A DNA stretch of 64,000 bases from an uncultured Methylibium sp. Lineage in GTDB: Bacteria > Pseudomonadota > Gammaproteobacteria > Burkholderiales > Burkholderiaceae_C. Made by a program: the position numbers and the translations under genes. Under the pieces are notes generated by a model. It had not been told where the DNA came from and ran no database searches. It was given only the letters and a program-made list of their open reading frames with translations. Positions 34,216-43,999 of this stretch are shown piece by piece (the first letter of the stretch is position 1; each line of letters opens with the position of its first letter). Location of the stretch: the NCBI RefSeq assembly GCF_902826655.1, contig NZ_CADEFR010000001.1:119388-183387 (forward strand), in the 5' to 3' direction.

Positions 34216-35622
34216 TCAACGTTCTCCCAGGCTCTCGTCGGCCGTCCGCTGTATCGGGCTCAGCAAGTAGTCGAGCACGCGCCGCCGGCCAGTCTTGATC
34301 TCGGCGGTCAGATTCATCCCGGGACCGAGCTTCACCGGTCGGCCATCGACGACGATGGAAGTGCGTTCCAGCTTCAGCGTTGCAGGAAAGATCGCTCCCC
34401 GCTTTTCGTCGCTGACCGCGTCGGCCGTGACGCTCTTCACCGTGGCTTCGACCGTGCCGTAGCGCGTGAAGAGAAAGGTCTCCAGCTTCACCGCCACCGC
34501 CTGCCCGGCATGCACGAAGCCGATGTCCTTGTTGTCGATGACCACCTCCGCCGTCACTTCCGCATCGCCCGGAACGATGACCATCAATGCTTGCGCCGGC
34601 GTCACCACGCCACCTTCGGTGTGGACAGCCACCTGCTGCACCGTGCCGGCTACCGGCGCGACGAGCTGAGTCAGGCGGCTGCGCTGCTCGGTCTTGCTGC
34701 GCTCCTGCGTGAGCTGCTGACGTCTGAGGTTGGCTTGGGCGCCACGATCATTGAGTACGCGTTGGGTCTCGGCCAGGTATGCGGCGCGCGCCTGTACGGT
34801 TTCCATCAGCGCCGCTCTGGCTTCGGCGAGCCGCGCACGCTGCGTCGCGAGGTCGCGCTCCTGCTCGATACGCTCGCGCATGCGGTCCTGGCCGGCGTGG
34901 CCGGTGACGAAACCCTGGTCGGTGAGGCTCTTGAAGTCGGCTTCGCGCTGCAGGGCGATAGGCAAGGTGGCCTCGAGCTTCGCGATGAGTTGCTGCACGG
35001 TGGCCAACTCGGCTTCACGGCGGTTCCGCTCGGCGGCAAGCTTGGCCAGGCGAGCCGTGATGTCTTGGTATTCCGCATGGAGTTGCGCCGCGTCGAGAAC
35101 CGTACCCTGCGTCGGCGGACGACCGGTGCGCAAGGCCGCAAGAAGGGCGCGCACCCGGCGCTCATCGGAACTGGCCACGTCCAACTGCTCTTGCACGTTG
35201 GCGCCGTCGGCCAGTGCCTCGGTGGCATCCAACTCGACCAGCACCTGCCCGGCCTGCACACGGTCACCGTCCCTGACCAGCACCCGTCTGACCACACCGG
35301 CCTCAAGCGGTTGCAGAGTCTTGGTGCGCTCGCTGACGACGATGCGTCCGGGCGCCACGGCCACGATGTCGACCTCACCGACGAGGCTCCACGTCAACGC
35401 CGTGACGAACAGCGCGCAGATCACGATGGCGACGCGGCGCGGCGAGGGATGCGCCGGGGTTTCCTGCAGGCTCAGGGCGGCCGGCAAGAACGCTGTCTCG
35501 TCAGCCAGCCGCCTGGGCCCCGGCAGATGATGGCGCGCCGCCCATGCGGCGTGCAGGACCGCCCGGTAGCGCCCCAGTAGTTCCAGTGCGGGCGGCCTGG
35601 GCATCGTCTCGTTCGCGCTCAT
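34216..35622 (-). CDS. HlyD-family membrane fusion protein of type I secretion system
   Basis: A 468-residue periplasmic adaptor. After about 65 cytoplasmic residues comes one membrane helix (VAIVICALFVTALTWSLVGEVDIVA), then a biotinyl-lipoyl half (PLEAGVVRRVLVRDGDRVQAGQVLVELD), a long coiled-coil hairpin, the second lipoyl half and a C-terminal beta domain with the HlyD signature (LGPGMNLTAEIKTGRRRVLDYLLSPI). It links the ABC transporter to an outer-membrane channel. The start overlaps the ABC gene stop by ATGA. The extended cytoplasmic N-terminus is typical of HlyD and helps recruit substrate. Confidence 0.94.
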   Translation of the reverse strand: MSANETMPRPPALELLGRYRAVLHAAWAARHHLPGPRRLADETAFLPAALSLQETPAHPSPRRVAIVICALFVTALTWSLVGEVDIVAVAPGRIVVSERTKTLQPLEAGVVRRVLVRDGDRVQAGQVLVELDATEALADGANVQEQLDVASSDERRVRALLAALRTGRPPTQGTVLDAAQLHAEYQDITARLAKLAAERNRREAELATVQQLIAKLEATLPIALQREADFKSLTDQGFVTGHAGQDRMRERIEQERDLATQRARLAEARAALMETVQARAAYLAETQRVLNDRGAQANLRRQQLTQERSKTEQRSRLTQLVAPVAGTVQQVAVHTEGGVVTPAQALMVIVPGDAEVTAEVVIDNKDIGFVHAGQAVAVKLETFLFTRYGTVEATVKSVTADAVSDEKRGAIFPATLKLERTSIVVDGRPVKLGPGMNLTAEIKTGRRRVLDYLLSPIQRTADESLGER

Positions 35623-37841
35623 GCCGGCGCTCCCGACTGCAAGCCCCAAAGGTGCGCATACAGGCCCTTCGGCTTGGCCACCAGCACTTCGTGCGGACCC
35701 GCCTCCACGATACGTCCACGGTCCATCACCACAATGCGGTGAGCCTGCCGCACCGAGCTGAGCCGGTGCGCGATGATGACCACCGCGCGGCCCTTGCAGA
35801 TGCTGGCCATGTTTCTCTGCAGGACAGCCTCGCTCTCGTAGTCGAGCGCACTGGTGGCTTCGTCCAGGATCAGGATGCGCGGATTGGTGAACAGGGCCCG
35901 GGCGATGGCGATGCGCTGGCGCTGCCCGCCGCTGAGCCCCGTACCCTGTTCGCCGACGACGGTGTCGTAGCCCTCGGGCAGCTCGCTGACAAAGTCGTGA
36001 GCGCCCGCCAGGGTGGCCGCCGCCATGACGTGTTCGATCGGCGCTGCCGGATCGGCAACCGCAATGTTCTCGCGCACGCTGCGGTTGAAGAGCCAGTTCT
36101 CCTGCAGCACCACGCCGACCTGGCGGCGCAACTGGGCGGCATCGAGCAGGCTGATGTCCATGCCGTCGACCAGCACCCGTCCCTGCTCGGACGTGTAGAG
36201 CCTCTGCACCAGCTTGGTCAGGGTGCTTTTGCCGGACCCGCTCCGGCCGACGATGCCAATCACCTCTCCCGGCTTGATGTCGAGGCTCAAGCCCTGCAGT
36301 ACCGGCGGCGCCTCCGGGCGGTAGCGAAAGCTCACCTGGTCGAACTGGATGCGCCCCTTGAGTGGCGGCAACTGGGCGGCCGCCTGTGGCGGCACTTCGG
36401 TGCGGGCGTTGAGGATGTCGCCCAGCCTTGCCATCGAGATGCCAACCTGCTGGAAGTCCGTCCACAACTGGGCCATGCGCATGATGGGCTGGGCCACGCG
36501 CTGCGCGAACAGGTTGAAGGCGACGAACTGTCCGACCGTGAGTTGCTGATCCATCACCAGCCGGGCCCCGTACCAGAGACTGACAGCGGCGACCAGCTTG
36601 CCGATCAGGTTGATGGCTTCATGACCATAGCTCGCCAGTGTCTGCACCTTGAAGCCCGCTGACACATAGGCCGCGAGCTGGTCGTCCCAGCGCCTGGCGA
36701 TGGCCGGCTCCAACGCGCTGGCCTTCACGGTCTGGATGCCCGTGATGCTTTCCACCAGCAGGGCCTGGTTCTCGGCGCCGCGGCTGAACTTCTCGTTCAG
36801 GCGCGCGCGCAGCACCGGCATCAGCAGCAGGCTGACGCCCACGTACAGCGGCAGACTGGCCAGTACGATGAGGGTGAGCGGGATGCTGTAGAAGAACATG
36901 ACCGCAATGAAGATCACCGAGAACAGCACATCGAGCACCAGTGTCAGACTGTTGCCCGTGAGAAAGCTGCGGATGTTCTCCAGCTCCCGCACGCGGGCGA
37001 CCGAGTCGCCGACACGCCGTGCCTGAAAGTAGGCAAGCGGCAGGTTCAGCAGATGGCGAAACAGCCGGGCGCCGAGCTCCACGTCGATGCGACTGGTGGT
37101 GTGGCTGAAGACATAGGTGCGCAGCGCGGTCAGCACGCTTTCGAACACCACCACCACGAGCAGGCCGATGACCAGAACGTCCAAGGTGCTCAGGCCACGA
37201 TGCACCAGCACCTTGTCCATCACGACCTGAAAGAACAATGGGCTGATCAGTGCGAACAGCTGCAAGAAGAGCGACACCACCAGCACCTCACCGAGCAGGC
37301 GGCGGTACTTGACCAGACTGGGAATGAACCAGCTGAAGTCGAACCTGGCCAGTTCGCCAGCCACGCTGGCGCGGCTGGTGACGAGGATGAGCTCACCTGT
37401 CCATCGCGCGGCGAATGCGGCCAGCGGCTCGATGGTGGGGCGACCGCCAGCGTCGCCTGCAGGGTCTTGCAGCAACACGCGCTGACCGTCGCACTGGGCC
37501 AGCAGCACGGTACGGGTGCCGGCTTGATCGTCGCGCAGCAGCGCAAGAGCGGGCAGAGGCGTCAGAACCAGGCGCTCGGCGCCCGTGCGAGACAGCTTGG
37601 CCTTGAGGCCCAGATGCTTGGCAGCGAGCACCAGTTCAGTCGCACTCCAGGAGGCATTGACGCTCTTGCCAAGCTGATGCGTCAGCGCCATCGGGTCAGC
37701 CGCCACTCGGTGCAGGCGGGCCAGCAAACACAGCGCCAGCAGCGCGGCCGGACCATGAGGAACCGATGCTGACGGGCCGGCGTTGTCCGCAACCGACGAC
37801 TCCGCGACGACCGGCTCGCGGTCCTTCAAGGCCTGTCGCAT
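35619..37841 (-). CDS. HlyB-like type I secretion ABC transporter with inactive C39-like domain
   Basis: A 740-residue peptidase-less exporter. Residues about 28-155 are a C39-like domain; the position of the catalytic Cys in C39 peptidases (CGPA) is His here (HGPA at 29-32), so it should bind but not cut the RTX substrate, as in HlyB. Residues about 170-460 hold six membrane helices. The ATPase has Walker A GRSGSGKST (532-540), LSGGQRQR signature, and Walker B ILILDEATSALD. It starts the core of the operon, 139 bp after a small exported peptide gene. An outer-membrane partner is not in the operon; tolC lies at 48 kb. Confidence 0.95.
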   Translation of the reverse strand: MRQALKDREPVVAESSVADNAGPSASVPHGPAALLALCLLARLHRVAADPMALTHQLGKSVNASWSATELVLAAKHLGLKAKLSRTGAERLVLTPLPALALLRDDQAGTRTVLLAQCDGQRVLLQDPAGDAGGRPTIEPLAAFAARWTGELILVTSRASVAGELARFDFSWFIPSLVKYRRLLGEVLVVSLFLQLFALISPLFFQVVMDKVLVHRGLSTLDVLVIGLLVVVVFESVLTALRTYVFSHTTSRIDVELGARLFRHLLNLPLAYFQARRVGDSVARVRELENIRSFLTGNSLTLVLDVLFSVIFIAVMFFYSIPLTLIVLASLPLYVGVSLLLMPVLRARLNEKFSRGAENQALLVESITGIQTVKASALEPAIARRWDDQLAAYVSAGFKVQTLASYGHEAINLIGKLVAAVSLWYGARLVMDQQLTVGQFVAFNLFAQRVAQPIMRMAQLWTDFQQVGISMARLGDILNARTEVPPQAAAQLPPLKGRIQFDQVSFRYRPEAPPVLQGLSLDIKPGEVIGIVGRSGSGKSTLTKLVQRLYTSEQGRVLVDGMDISLLDAAQLRRQVGVVLQENWLFNRSVRENIAVADPAAPIEHVMAAATLAGAHDFVSELPEGYDTVVGEQGTGLSGGQRQRIAIARALFTNPRILILDEATSALDYESEAVLQRNMASICKGRAVVIIAHRLSSVRQAHRIVVMDRGRIVEAGPHEVLVAKPKGLYAHLWGLQSGAPA

Positions 37842-38303
37842 TCACCCCCCGAGACCTGAACAGGTTTCGAGGCAGGGTAAGGACTGAGCCGGCGCAGCCC
37901 TATCCCTCCCAAGAGTGCCCGGCAGGGGTCGACGTCCCGGCCGAGCCGCCATCGCGGCCAGCTGGCCCATCGAGGCGGCCTACTCCCGTAGCTGCCTAAG
38001 CTCCCATGTGGACGGCCGGAGCTCGCGCCTTGGCGCCGTCGGGGTCGAAGGGTCGCTCGACTGGCCGAACGCCTGGGTGCAAAGCCAAACAGCAACTGCG
38101 AAGAAGCTGGCAGCGAGCGTCCTACCGTTGACGCAGCCACCTGACGTCACGATTGCCTCCTGCATTCGTTGAGTGCTTGTCGTTGCGCCGTCTTTGCGAC
38201 GCGCCGGATTGGTAGCGGTGCGCCATCGCACAAACTACTGGCAGGTCTTACAGGACGGGGGAAGGCTCGATGCCCATCACATGGGCTCGGCTACTCAGTC
38301 CAC
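37842..38303. other. Intergenic region ahead of type I secretion operon
   Basis: A 462-bp gap between the ABC transporter gene and the end of the MacB-like permease gene. Apart from the 56-codon frame at 37980-38150 I see no gene. The promoter of the secretion operon should lie between 38151 and 38303, or between 37842 and 37979, but no clear -35/-10 pair is visible. Confidence 0.4.
37980..38150 (-). CDS. Small exported peptide (56 aa) ahead of the secretion operon
   Basis: A 56-codon frame starting with GTG at 38150, preceded by a perfect AGGAGG with five bases spacing. The product has a classical signal sequence (TLAASFFAVAVWLCTQAFG, cleavage before QSSD) and a short charged tail ending STWELRQLRE. 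It is too short for usual gene calling. An ATG at 38165 gives five more residues but lacks the spacing. It is the first gene of the operon direction, 138 bp before the ABC gene. I do not recognise the product. It may be a small secreted factor or a leader peptide. Confidence 0.5.
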   Translation of the reverse strand: MTSGGCVNGRTLAASFFAVAVWLCTQAFGQSSDPSTPTAPRRELRPSTWELRQLRE

Positions 38304-39536
<1,233 letters not shown>

Positions 39537-39561
39537 TCGGACCGCAGGGCTGCCAGGGCGT

Positions 39562-40278
<717 letters not shown>

Positions 40279-40286
40279 GCCGGCTC

Positions 40287-41912
40287 CTAGAACAGCGGCC
40301 GCGGGCCGCCCGGCCGGTTGCCCGCGCCGGTCGCACCGATGGTGCCGGTCACGACCTCCTGCCCGAGCTTCAGGCTGCTGCCCAGCAGCTCGGTCATGCT
40401 GCCGTCGCTGATGCCCAGGCGCACGGCCACGGCCTGCGGCTGGCCCTTGTCGTCCAGCACGTAGACGCGACCGCGCGTGCTGCCGCCGCCGCCGGCGGCG
40501 CCGGCACGGCGTTCGGTGGTCTCGGCGATGAACTGCTCGTACTTCGGCTTCTGCTCCGCCGTCAGCAGGCCCGCGACCTGGGCGCGCAGCTCGGCGCGCA
40601 CGCGATCGGCGGCCTTGCCGCGCTCTTCTTCCGGCAGCTCGCGCAGCGCGGCGAAGCGCGGGCGCAGGCCGGCGGTGATGGCATCGACCTTCTCCAGCTG
40701 CTCGGCGCTCAGGCCCACCTGCGTCGCCAGGCCGTCGCGGAAGGCCTGCAGCGGATTGCCGGGGCGCGCGGCCGGCGCGTTGCCGTCGGGCGGTGCGGGC
40801 TGGGCCGCGGGCGCCGACGCCGCGCCGCCTCGCGATCCACCCGGCGCGGCCGGCTCGGCCACGCCGGGCAGGCGCACGCGCAGTGCGGCATTGGGCAGCT
40901 TGAGCGCCTGCTCGCGGGTGTCGGTCACGATGCGGGCGTTCGCCGTCATGCCGGGCAGCAGCTGCGTGCCGCCGCGGCCGCTGTTGGCGAACTCGACCAC
41001 CACCGTGTAGGTGACGACGTTGTTGGTGTTGAGGGCGGCCTTGCGCACCGCCGTGACCTTGCCCTCGAAGGTGCGGGTCGGGAAGGCATCGACGGTGAAG
41101 CTGGCCGGCTGGCCGGCGCGCACGCGGCCGATGTCGGCCTCGTCGATCGCCACCTCGACCTGCATGTCGCTGAGGTTGCGCGCGATGATGAAGAGCTCGG
41201 GCGCCTGCAGGCTGGCGGCGACGGTCTGGCCGACGTCGACGCTGCGCTTGACGACCACGCCGCTGACCGGCGAGCGGATCTCGGTGCGCGCCAGGTCCAC
41301 GTTGGCCTGTGCCAGCACCGCGCTGCGCTGCGAGACCGTGGCCTGCGCGCTGATCGCCTGGGCCTTGCTGACCTCGGCCTGGGCCTGCGTCACCTTCAGC
41401 TGTTCGGCCAGCGTGCCGGCCAGGTTGCGCGTGGTCTCGAAGTCGGCCTGCGAGATGAACTGCTTGTCCAGCAGCTCCTGCTTGCGCAGCAGGTCGCGCT
41501 GCGCGTTGTCGGCGTCGAGCCGCGCGCGCGACACCGCCGCCTGCGCGGCCGCCACGTTGGCCTGGGCCTGCAGCGCCTGGGCGCGCGCCGCATCGACGTC
41601 GGCCTGGGCCTGGCGCACGCGGTACTGGATGCTCTCGGGGTCGATGCGCGCGATCAGCTGGCCTTCCTTGACCTCGGTGTTGAAGTCGGCGAACAGCTCC
41701 TTGATCTGGCCCGACACCTGGCTGCCGACGCTGACCTGGCGCACCGGGTTGACCGTGCCGCCGGCGGCGACCACGGCCTGCAGCGGGCCCTGCTCGACCT
41801 TGGCGGTGCGGTACTTCGGCGCGCCGTCGTCGCCGCGCGCGAACCACCATGTCGCGCCGGCCGCCCCCAGGGCCAGCAGCAGCGCGACGAGCATCCAGAC
41901 CTTGCGTTTCAT
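40287..41912 (-). CDS. MacA-like periplasmic adaptor with Spy-like insert
   Basis: A 541-residue RND/MacA-type adaptor, longer than the usual 370-400. It has an N-terminal anchor (MKRKVWMLVALLLALGAAGA), lipoyl half-motifs, a long coiled-coil hairpin (about 95-205) and a beta-barrel. Residues about 350-475 (40487-40865) are an insertion: an Ala/Pro-rich linker, then a helical segment with LSAEQLEKVDAI and LTAEQKPKYEQF, the LTxxQ-type repeat of Spy/CpxP periplasmic chaperones. After it the adaptor fold resumes (GRVYVLDDKGQPQAVAVRLG). The insert may sense misfolded or metal-stressed envelope. First gene of the split MacAB operon, divergent from the TetR gene. Confidence 0.9.
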   Translation of the reverse strand: MKRKVWMLVALLLALGAAGATWWFARGDDGAPKYRTAKVEQGPLQAVVAAGGTVNPVRQVSVGSQVSGQIKELFADFNTEVKEGQLIARIDPESIQYRVRQAQADVDAARAQALQAQANVAAAQAAVSRARLDADNAQRDLLRKQELLDKQFISQADFETTRNLAGTLAEQLKVTQAQAEVSKAQAISAQATVSQRSAVLAQANVDLARTEIRSPVSGVVVKRSVDVGQTVAASLQAPELFIIARNLSDMQVEVAIDEADIGRVRAGQPASFTVDAFPTRTFEGKVTAVRKAALNTNNVVTYTVVVEFANSGRGGTQLLPGMTANARIVTDTREQALKLPNAALRVRLPGVAEPAAPGGSRGGAASAPAAQPAPPDGNAPAARPGNPLQAFRDGLATQVGLSAEQLEKVDAITAGLRPRFAALRELPEEERGKAADRVRAELRAQVAGLLTAEQKPKYEQFIAETTERRAGAAGGGGSTRGRVYVLDDKGQPQAVAVRLGISDGSMTELLGSSLKLGQEVVTGTIGATGAGNRPGGPRPLF

Positions 41913-42057
41913 GCGGCGCGATTCTAGGCAGCGGCCCACGGCAGGCCGTCTTCCAAGGGGATCTTCATCGATCTTTACCGCTGCGCCACGCCCGCCACGC
42001 GCGGGCAACGCGGCGGGCAGGCATGCTCGCGGCCTGACGCAGGTCAAGGCCCGCGGT

Positions 42058-42086
42058 TTGACCCCCCTGCTCCCGGAAGCTACATT
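42058..42086 (+). promoter_or_regulatory. Promoter of the TetR-RND operon
   Basis: TTGACC at 42058-42063 and TACATT at 42081-42086 are separated by 17 bp and lie 25 bp before the ATG. The -10 element touches the perfect palindrome at 42085-42106, the layout expected for an autorepressed tetR promoter. Confidence 0.6.
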
Positions 42087-42106
42087 ACTGACTGATCAGT
42101 CAGTAA
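42085..42106. promoter_or_regulatory. Perfect 22-bp TetR operator palindrome
   Basis: The half-site TTACTGACTGA is followed directly by its exact reverse complement. It begins inside the -10 box and ends 4 bp before the TetR ATG. Similar ACTGACTGATCAGTCAGT palindromes are known operators of TetR repressors that control RND pumps. It also lies in the shared region with the divergent macA-like gene (start 41912), so that operon may be affected too. Confidence 0.85.
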
Positions 42107-42110
42107 GCCC

Positions 42111-42794
42111 ATGCCCCGTACCGCCCGCACCACGCCGCCCCCGCCCGCACCGACCGCCCGCCAGCGCCGCAAGGAAGCCCGCCCGCAGGAGCTGCTCGAT
42201 GCCGCGCTCGACCTGTTCGTCGAGAAGGGCTTCGCCGCGACGCGCTCGGAAGAGGTGGCGGCGCGCGCCGGCGTCTCCAAGGGCACGCTCTATCTCTACT
42301 ACCCCAGCAAGGAAGAGCTGCTGAAGGCGGTGATCCGCGAGAACATCTCGCAGGAGATCGCCGAGGGCGAGGACATCGTGCGCGGCTTCGAGGGCCCGAC
42401 CGCCGAACTGCTGCCCTACCTGATGCACGAGTGGTGGCGCCGCATCGGCGAGACGCGCGCCTCGGGCATCTGCAAGCTGATCGTCTCGGAAGTGCGCAAC
42501 TTCCCGGACATCGCGGCCTTCTACGTCGAGGAAGTGATCCAGCCGGCCGAGCGCATGCTCGCCTCGGTGATCCAGCGCGGCATCGACCGCGGCGAGTTCC
42601 GGCCGGTGCCGGTGCACGAGGTCATCCACGCGCTGATGGCGCCCATGCTCTTCATCATGCTGCACAAGCACTCGATCGGCGCCTGCCCGGCGATGCACGA
42701 CCGCGCGCCGCCCGAGCGGCTGATCGCGGTCCACCTCGACCTGGTGCTCAACGGCCTGCTGCCGCGCGCTGCCGCCGGCCGCAAGAAGAAATGA
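42111..42794 (+). CDS. TetR/AcrR family repressor of the RND efflux operon
   Basis: A 227-residue repressor. The HTH spans about residues 22-68 (LLDAALDLFVEKGFAATRSEEVAARAGVSKGTLYLYYPSKEELL). The C-terminal domain resembles TetR_C-type regulators of RND pumps (EVIQPAERMLASVIQRGIDRGEF). A perfect palindromic operator sits just upstream and overlaps its promoter. Its stop overlaps the adaptor gene start by ATGA, so repressor and pump are co-translated and autoregulated. Confidence 0.93.
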   Translation: MPRTARTTPPPPAPTARQRRKEARPQELLDAALDLFVEKGFAATRSEEVAARAGVSKGTLYLYYPSKEELLKAVIRENISQEIAEGEDIVRGFEGPTAELLPYLMHEWWRRIGETRASGICKLIVSEVRNFPDIAAFYVEEVIQPAERMLASVIQRGIDRGEFRPVPVHEVIHALMAPMLFIMLHKHSIGACPAMHDRAPPERLIAVHLDLVLNGLLPRAAAGRKKK

Positions 42795-43984
42795 AGCGCT
42801 CGCTCAAGTGGGGCATCGGCCTGCTGGTGGTCCTGCTGCTGGCCGCCGCGGTGGGGCGCGGGCTGTTGGCACGCAAGGCTGCCGGCGCCGCCGCGGCCGC
42901 TGCCGCGAGCGCGGCGCCGGTCGCGCTGGACCTGGCGCCGGAGGACCTGGCCACGGCGAGCCGGCGCGAGCTGGTCCGGTCGCTCGAGATCACCGGCGCG
43001 ATCAAGGCCGTCAACTCGGCCGTCGTCAAGGCCAAGGTCGCCGCCGAGCTGCAGCAGCTGAACGTGCGCGAGGGCGATCGCGTCGTCGCCGGCCAGGTGC
43101 TGGGCCGGCTCGATGCCACCGAGTACGAGTGGAAGCTGCGCCAGGCGCGCGAGCAGTCCGCCCAGGCCCAGGCCCAGCTCGACATCGCCGAGCGCGCGCT
43201 CGAGAACAACCGCGCGCTGGTGAACCAGGGCTTCATCTCGAAGAACGCGCTCGACACGTCCGTCTCCAACGCGGCCGCGGCCCGCGCCGCGCTGCAGGCC
43301 GCCAACGCCGCCGCCGAACTGGCGCGCAAGTCGCAGAACGACACCGTGCTGCGCGCGCCGATCGCAGGCTGGGTGTCGCAGCGGCTGGTCCAGCCGGGCG
43401 AACGGGTCGCGATCGACGCGCGGATCGTCGAGATCGTCGACCTTTCCAGGCTGGAGATCGAGGCCGCGCTCGCGCCCGAGGACGTGGGCGCGGTGCGCAT
43501 CGGTGCCGAGGCCCGGCTGCAGGTCGACGGCATCGCCGCGCCGGTCACGGCCCGCGTGGCGCGCATCAACCCGGCCACGCAGGCGGGCACGCGCGCCGTG
43601 ATGGTCTACCTCGGCGTCGATCCCCAGCCGGGCCTGCGCCAGGGCCTGTTCGCCCAGGGACGCATCGCGCTGGAACGCAAGACCACGCTGGCCGTGCCGG
43701 CGGCGGTGCTGCGCGTCGACCAGGCGCGACCCTATGCGCTGGCGGTGATCGACGGCAAGGTGGTGCAGCGCCTCGTCAGCCTCGGCGCGCGGGGCAGCAG
43801 CCCCGACGGCGGCGAAGCGCTGGTCGAGGTGACCGAGGGCCTGGCCGACGGCGACCGGTTGCTGCGCGGCACGGTCGGCGGCGTGCGCGAAGGCACGCTG
43901 GTGCGGCTGACGGCGCCGGCCGGTGGCGCGACGGCAGCGGCCGCGACGGCGTCCGGCTCGGCCAACGCCGCGGCCGCGCGCTGA
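42791..43984 (+). CDS. RND efflux periplasmic adaptor subunit
   Basis: A 397-residue membrane fusion protein. It has an N-terminal helix (SLKWGIGLLVVLLLAAAVGRGLLA), the lipoyl halves (VVKAKVAAELQQLNVREGDRVVAGQVLGRLD and DTVLRAPIAGWVSQRLVQPGERV) flanking an alpha-hairpin, and a beta-barrel plus membrane-proximal part. The C-terminus is an Ala/Gly-rich tail. It joins the RND pump that starts 15 bp downstream. Start overlaps tetR by ATGA. Confidence 0.94.
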   Translation: MKRSLKWGIGLLVVLLLAAAVGRGLLARKAAGAAAAAAASAAPVALDLAPEDLATASRRELVRSLEITGAIKAVNSAVVKAKVAAELQQLNVREGDRVVAGQVLGRLDATEYEWKLRQAREQSAQAQAQLDIAERALENNRALVNQGFISKNALDTSVSNAAAARAALQAANAAAELARKSQNDTVLRAPIAGWVSQRLVQPGERVAIDARIVEIVDLSRLEIEAALAPEDVGAVRIGAEARLQVDGIAAPVTARVARINPATQAGTRAVMVYLGVDPQPGLRQGLFAQGRIALERKTTLAVPAAVLRVDQARPYALAVIDGKVVQRLVSLGARGSSPDGGEALVEVTEGLADGDRLLRGTVGGVREGTLVRLTAPAGGATAAAATASGSANAAAAR

Positions 43985-43999
43985 GGCGGAGTCCCGGCC

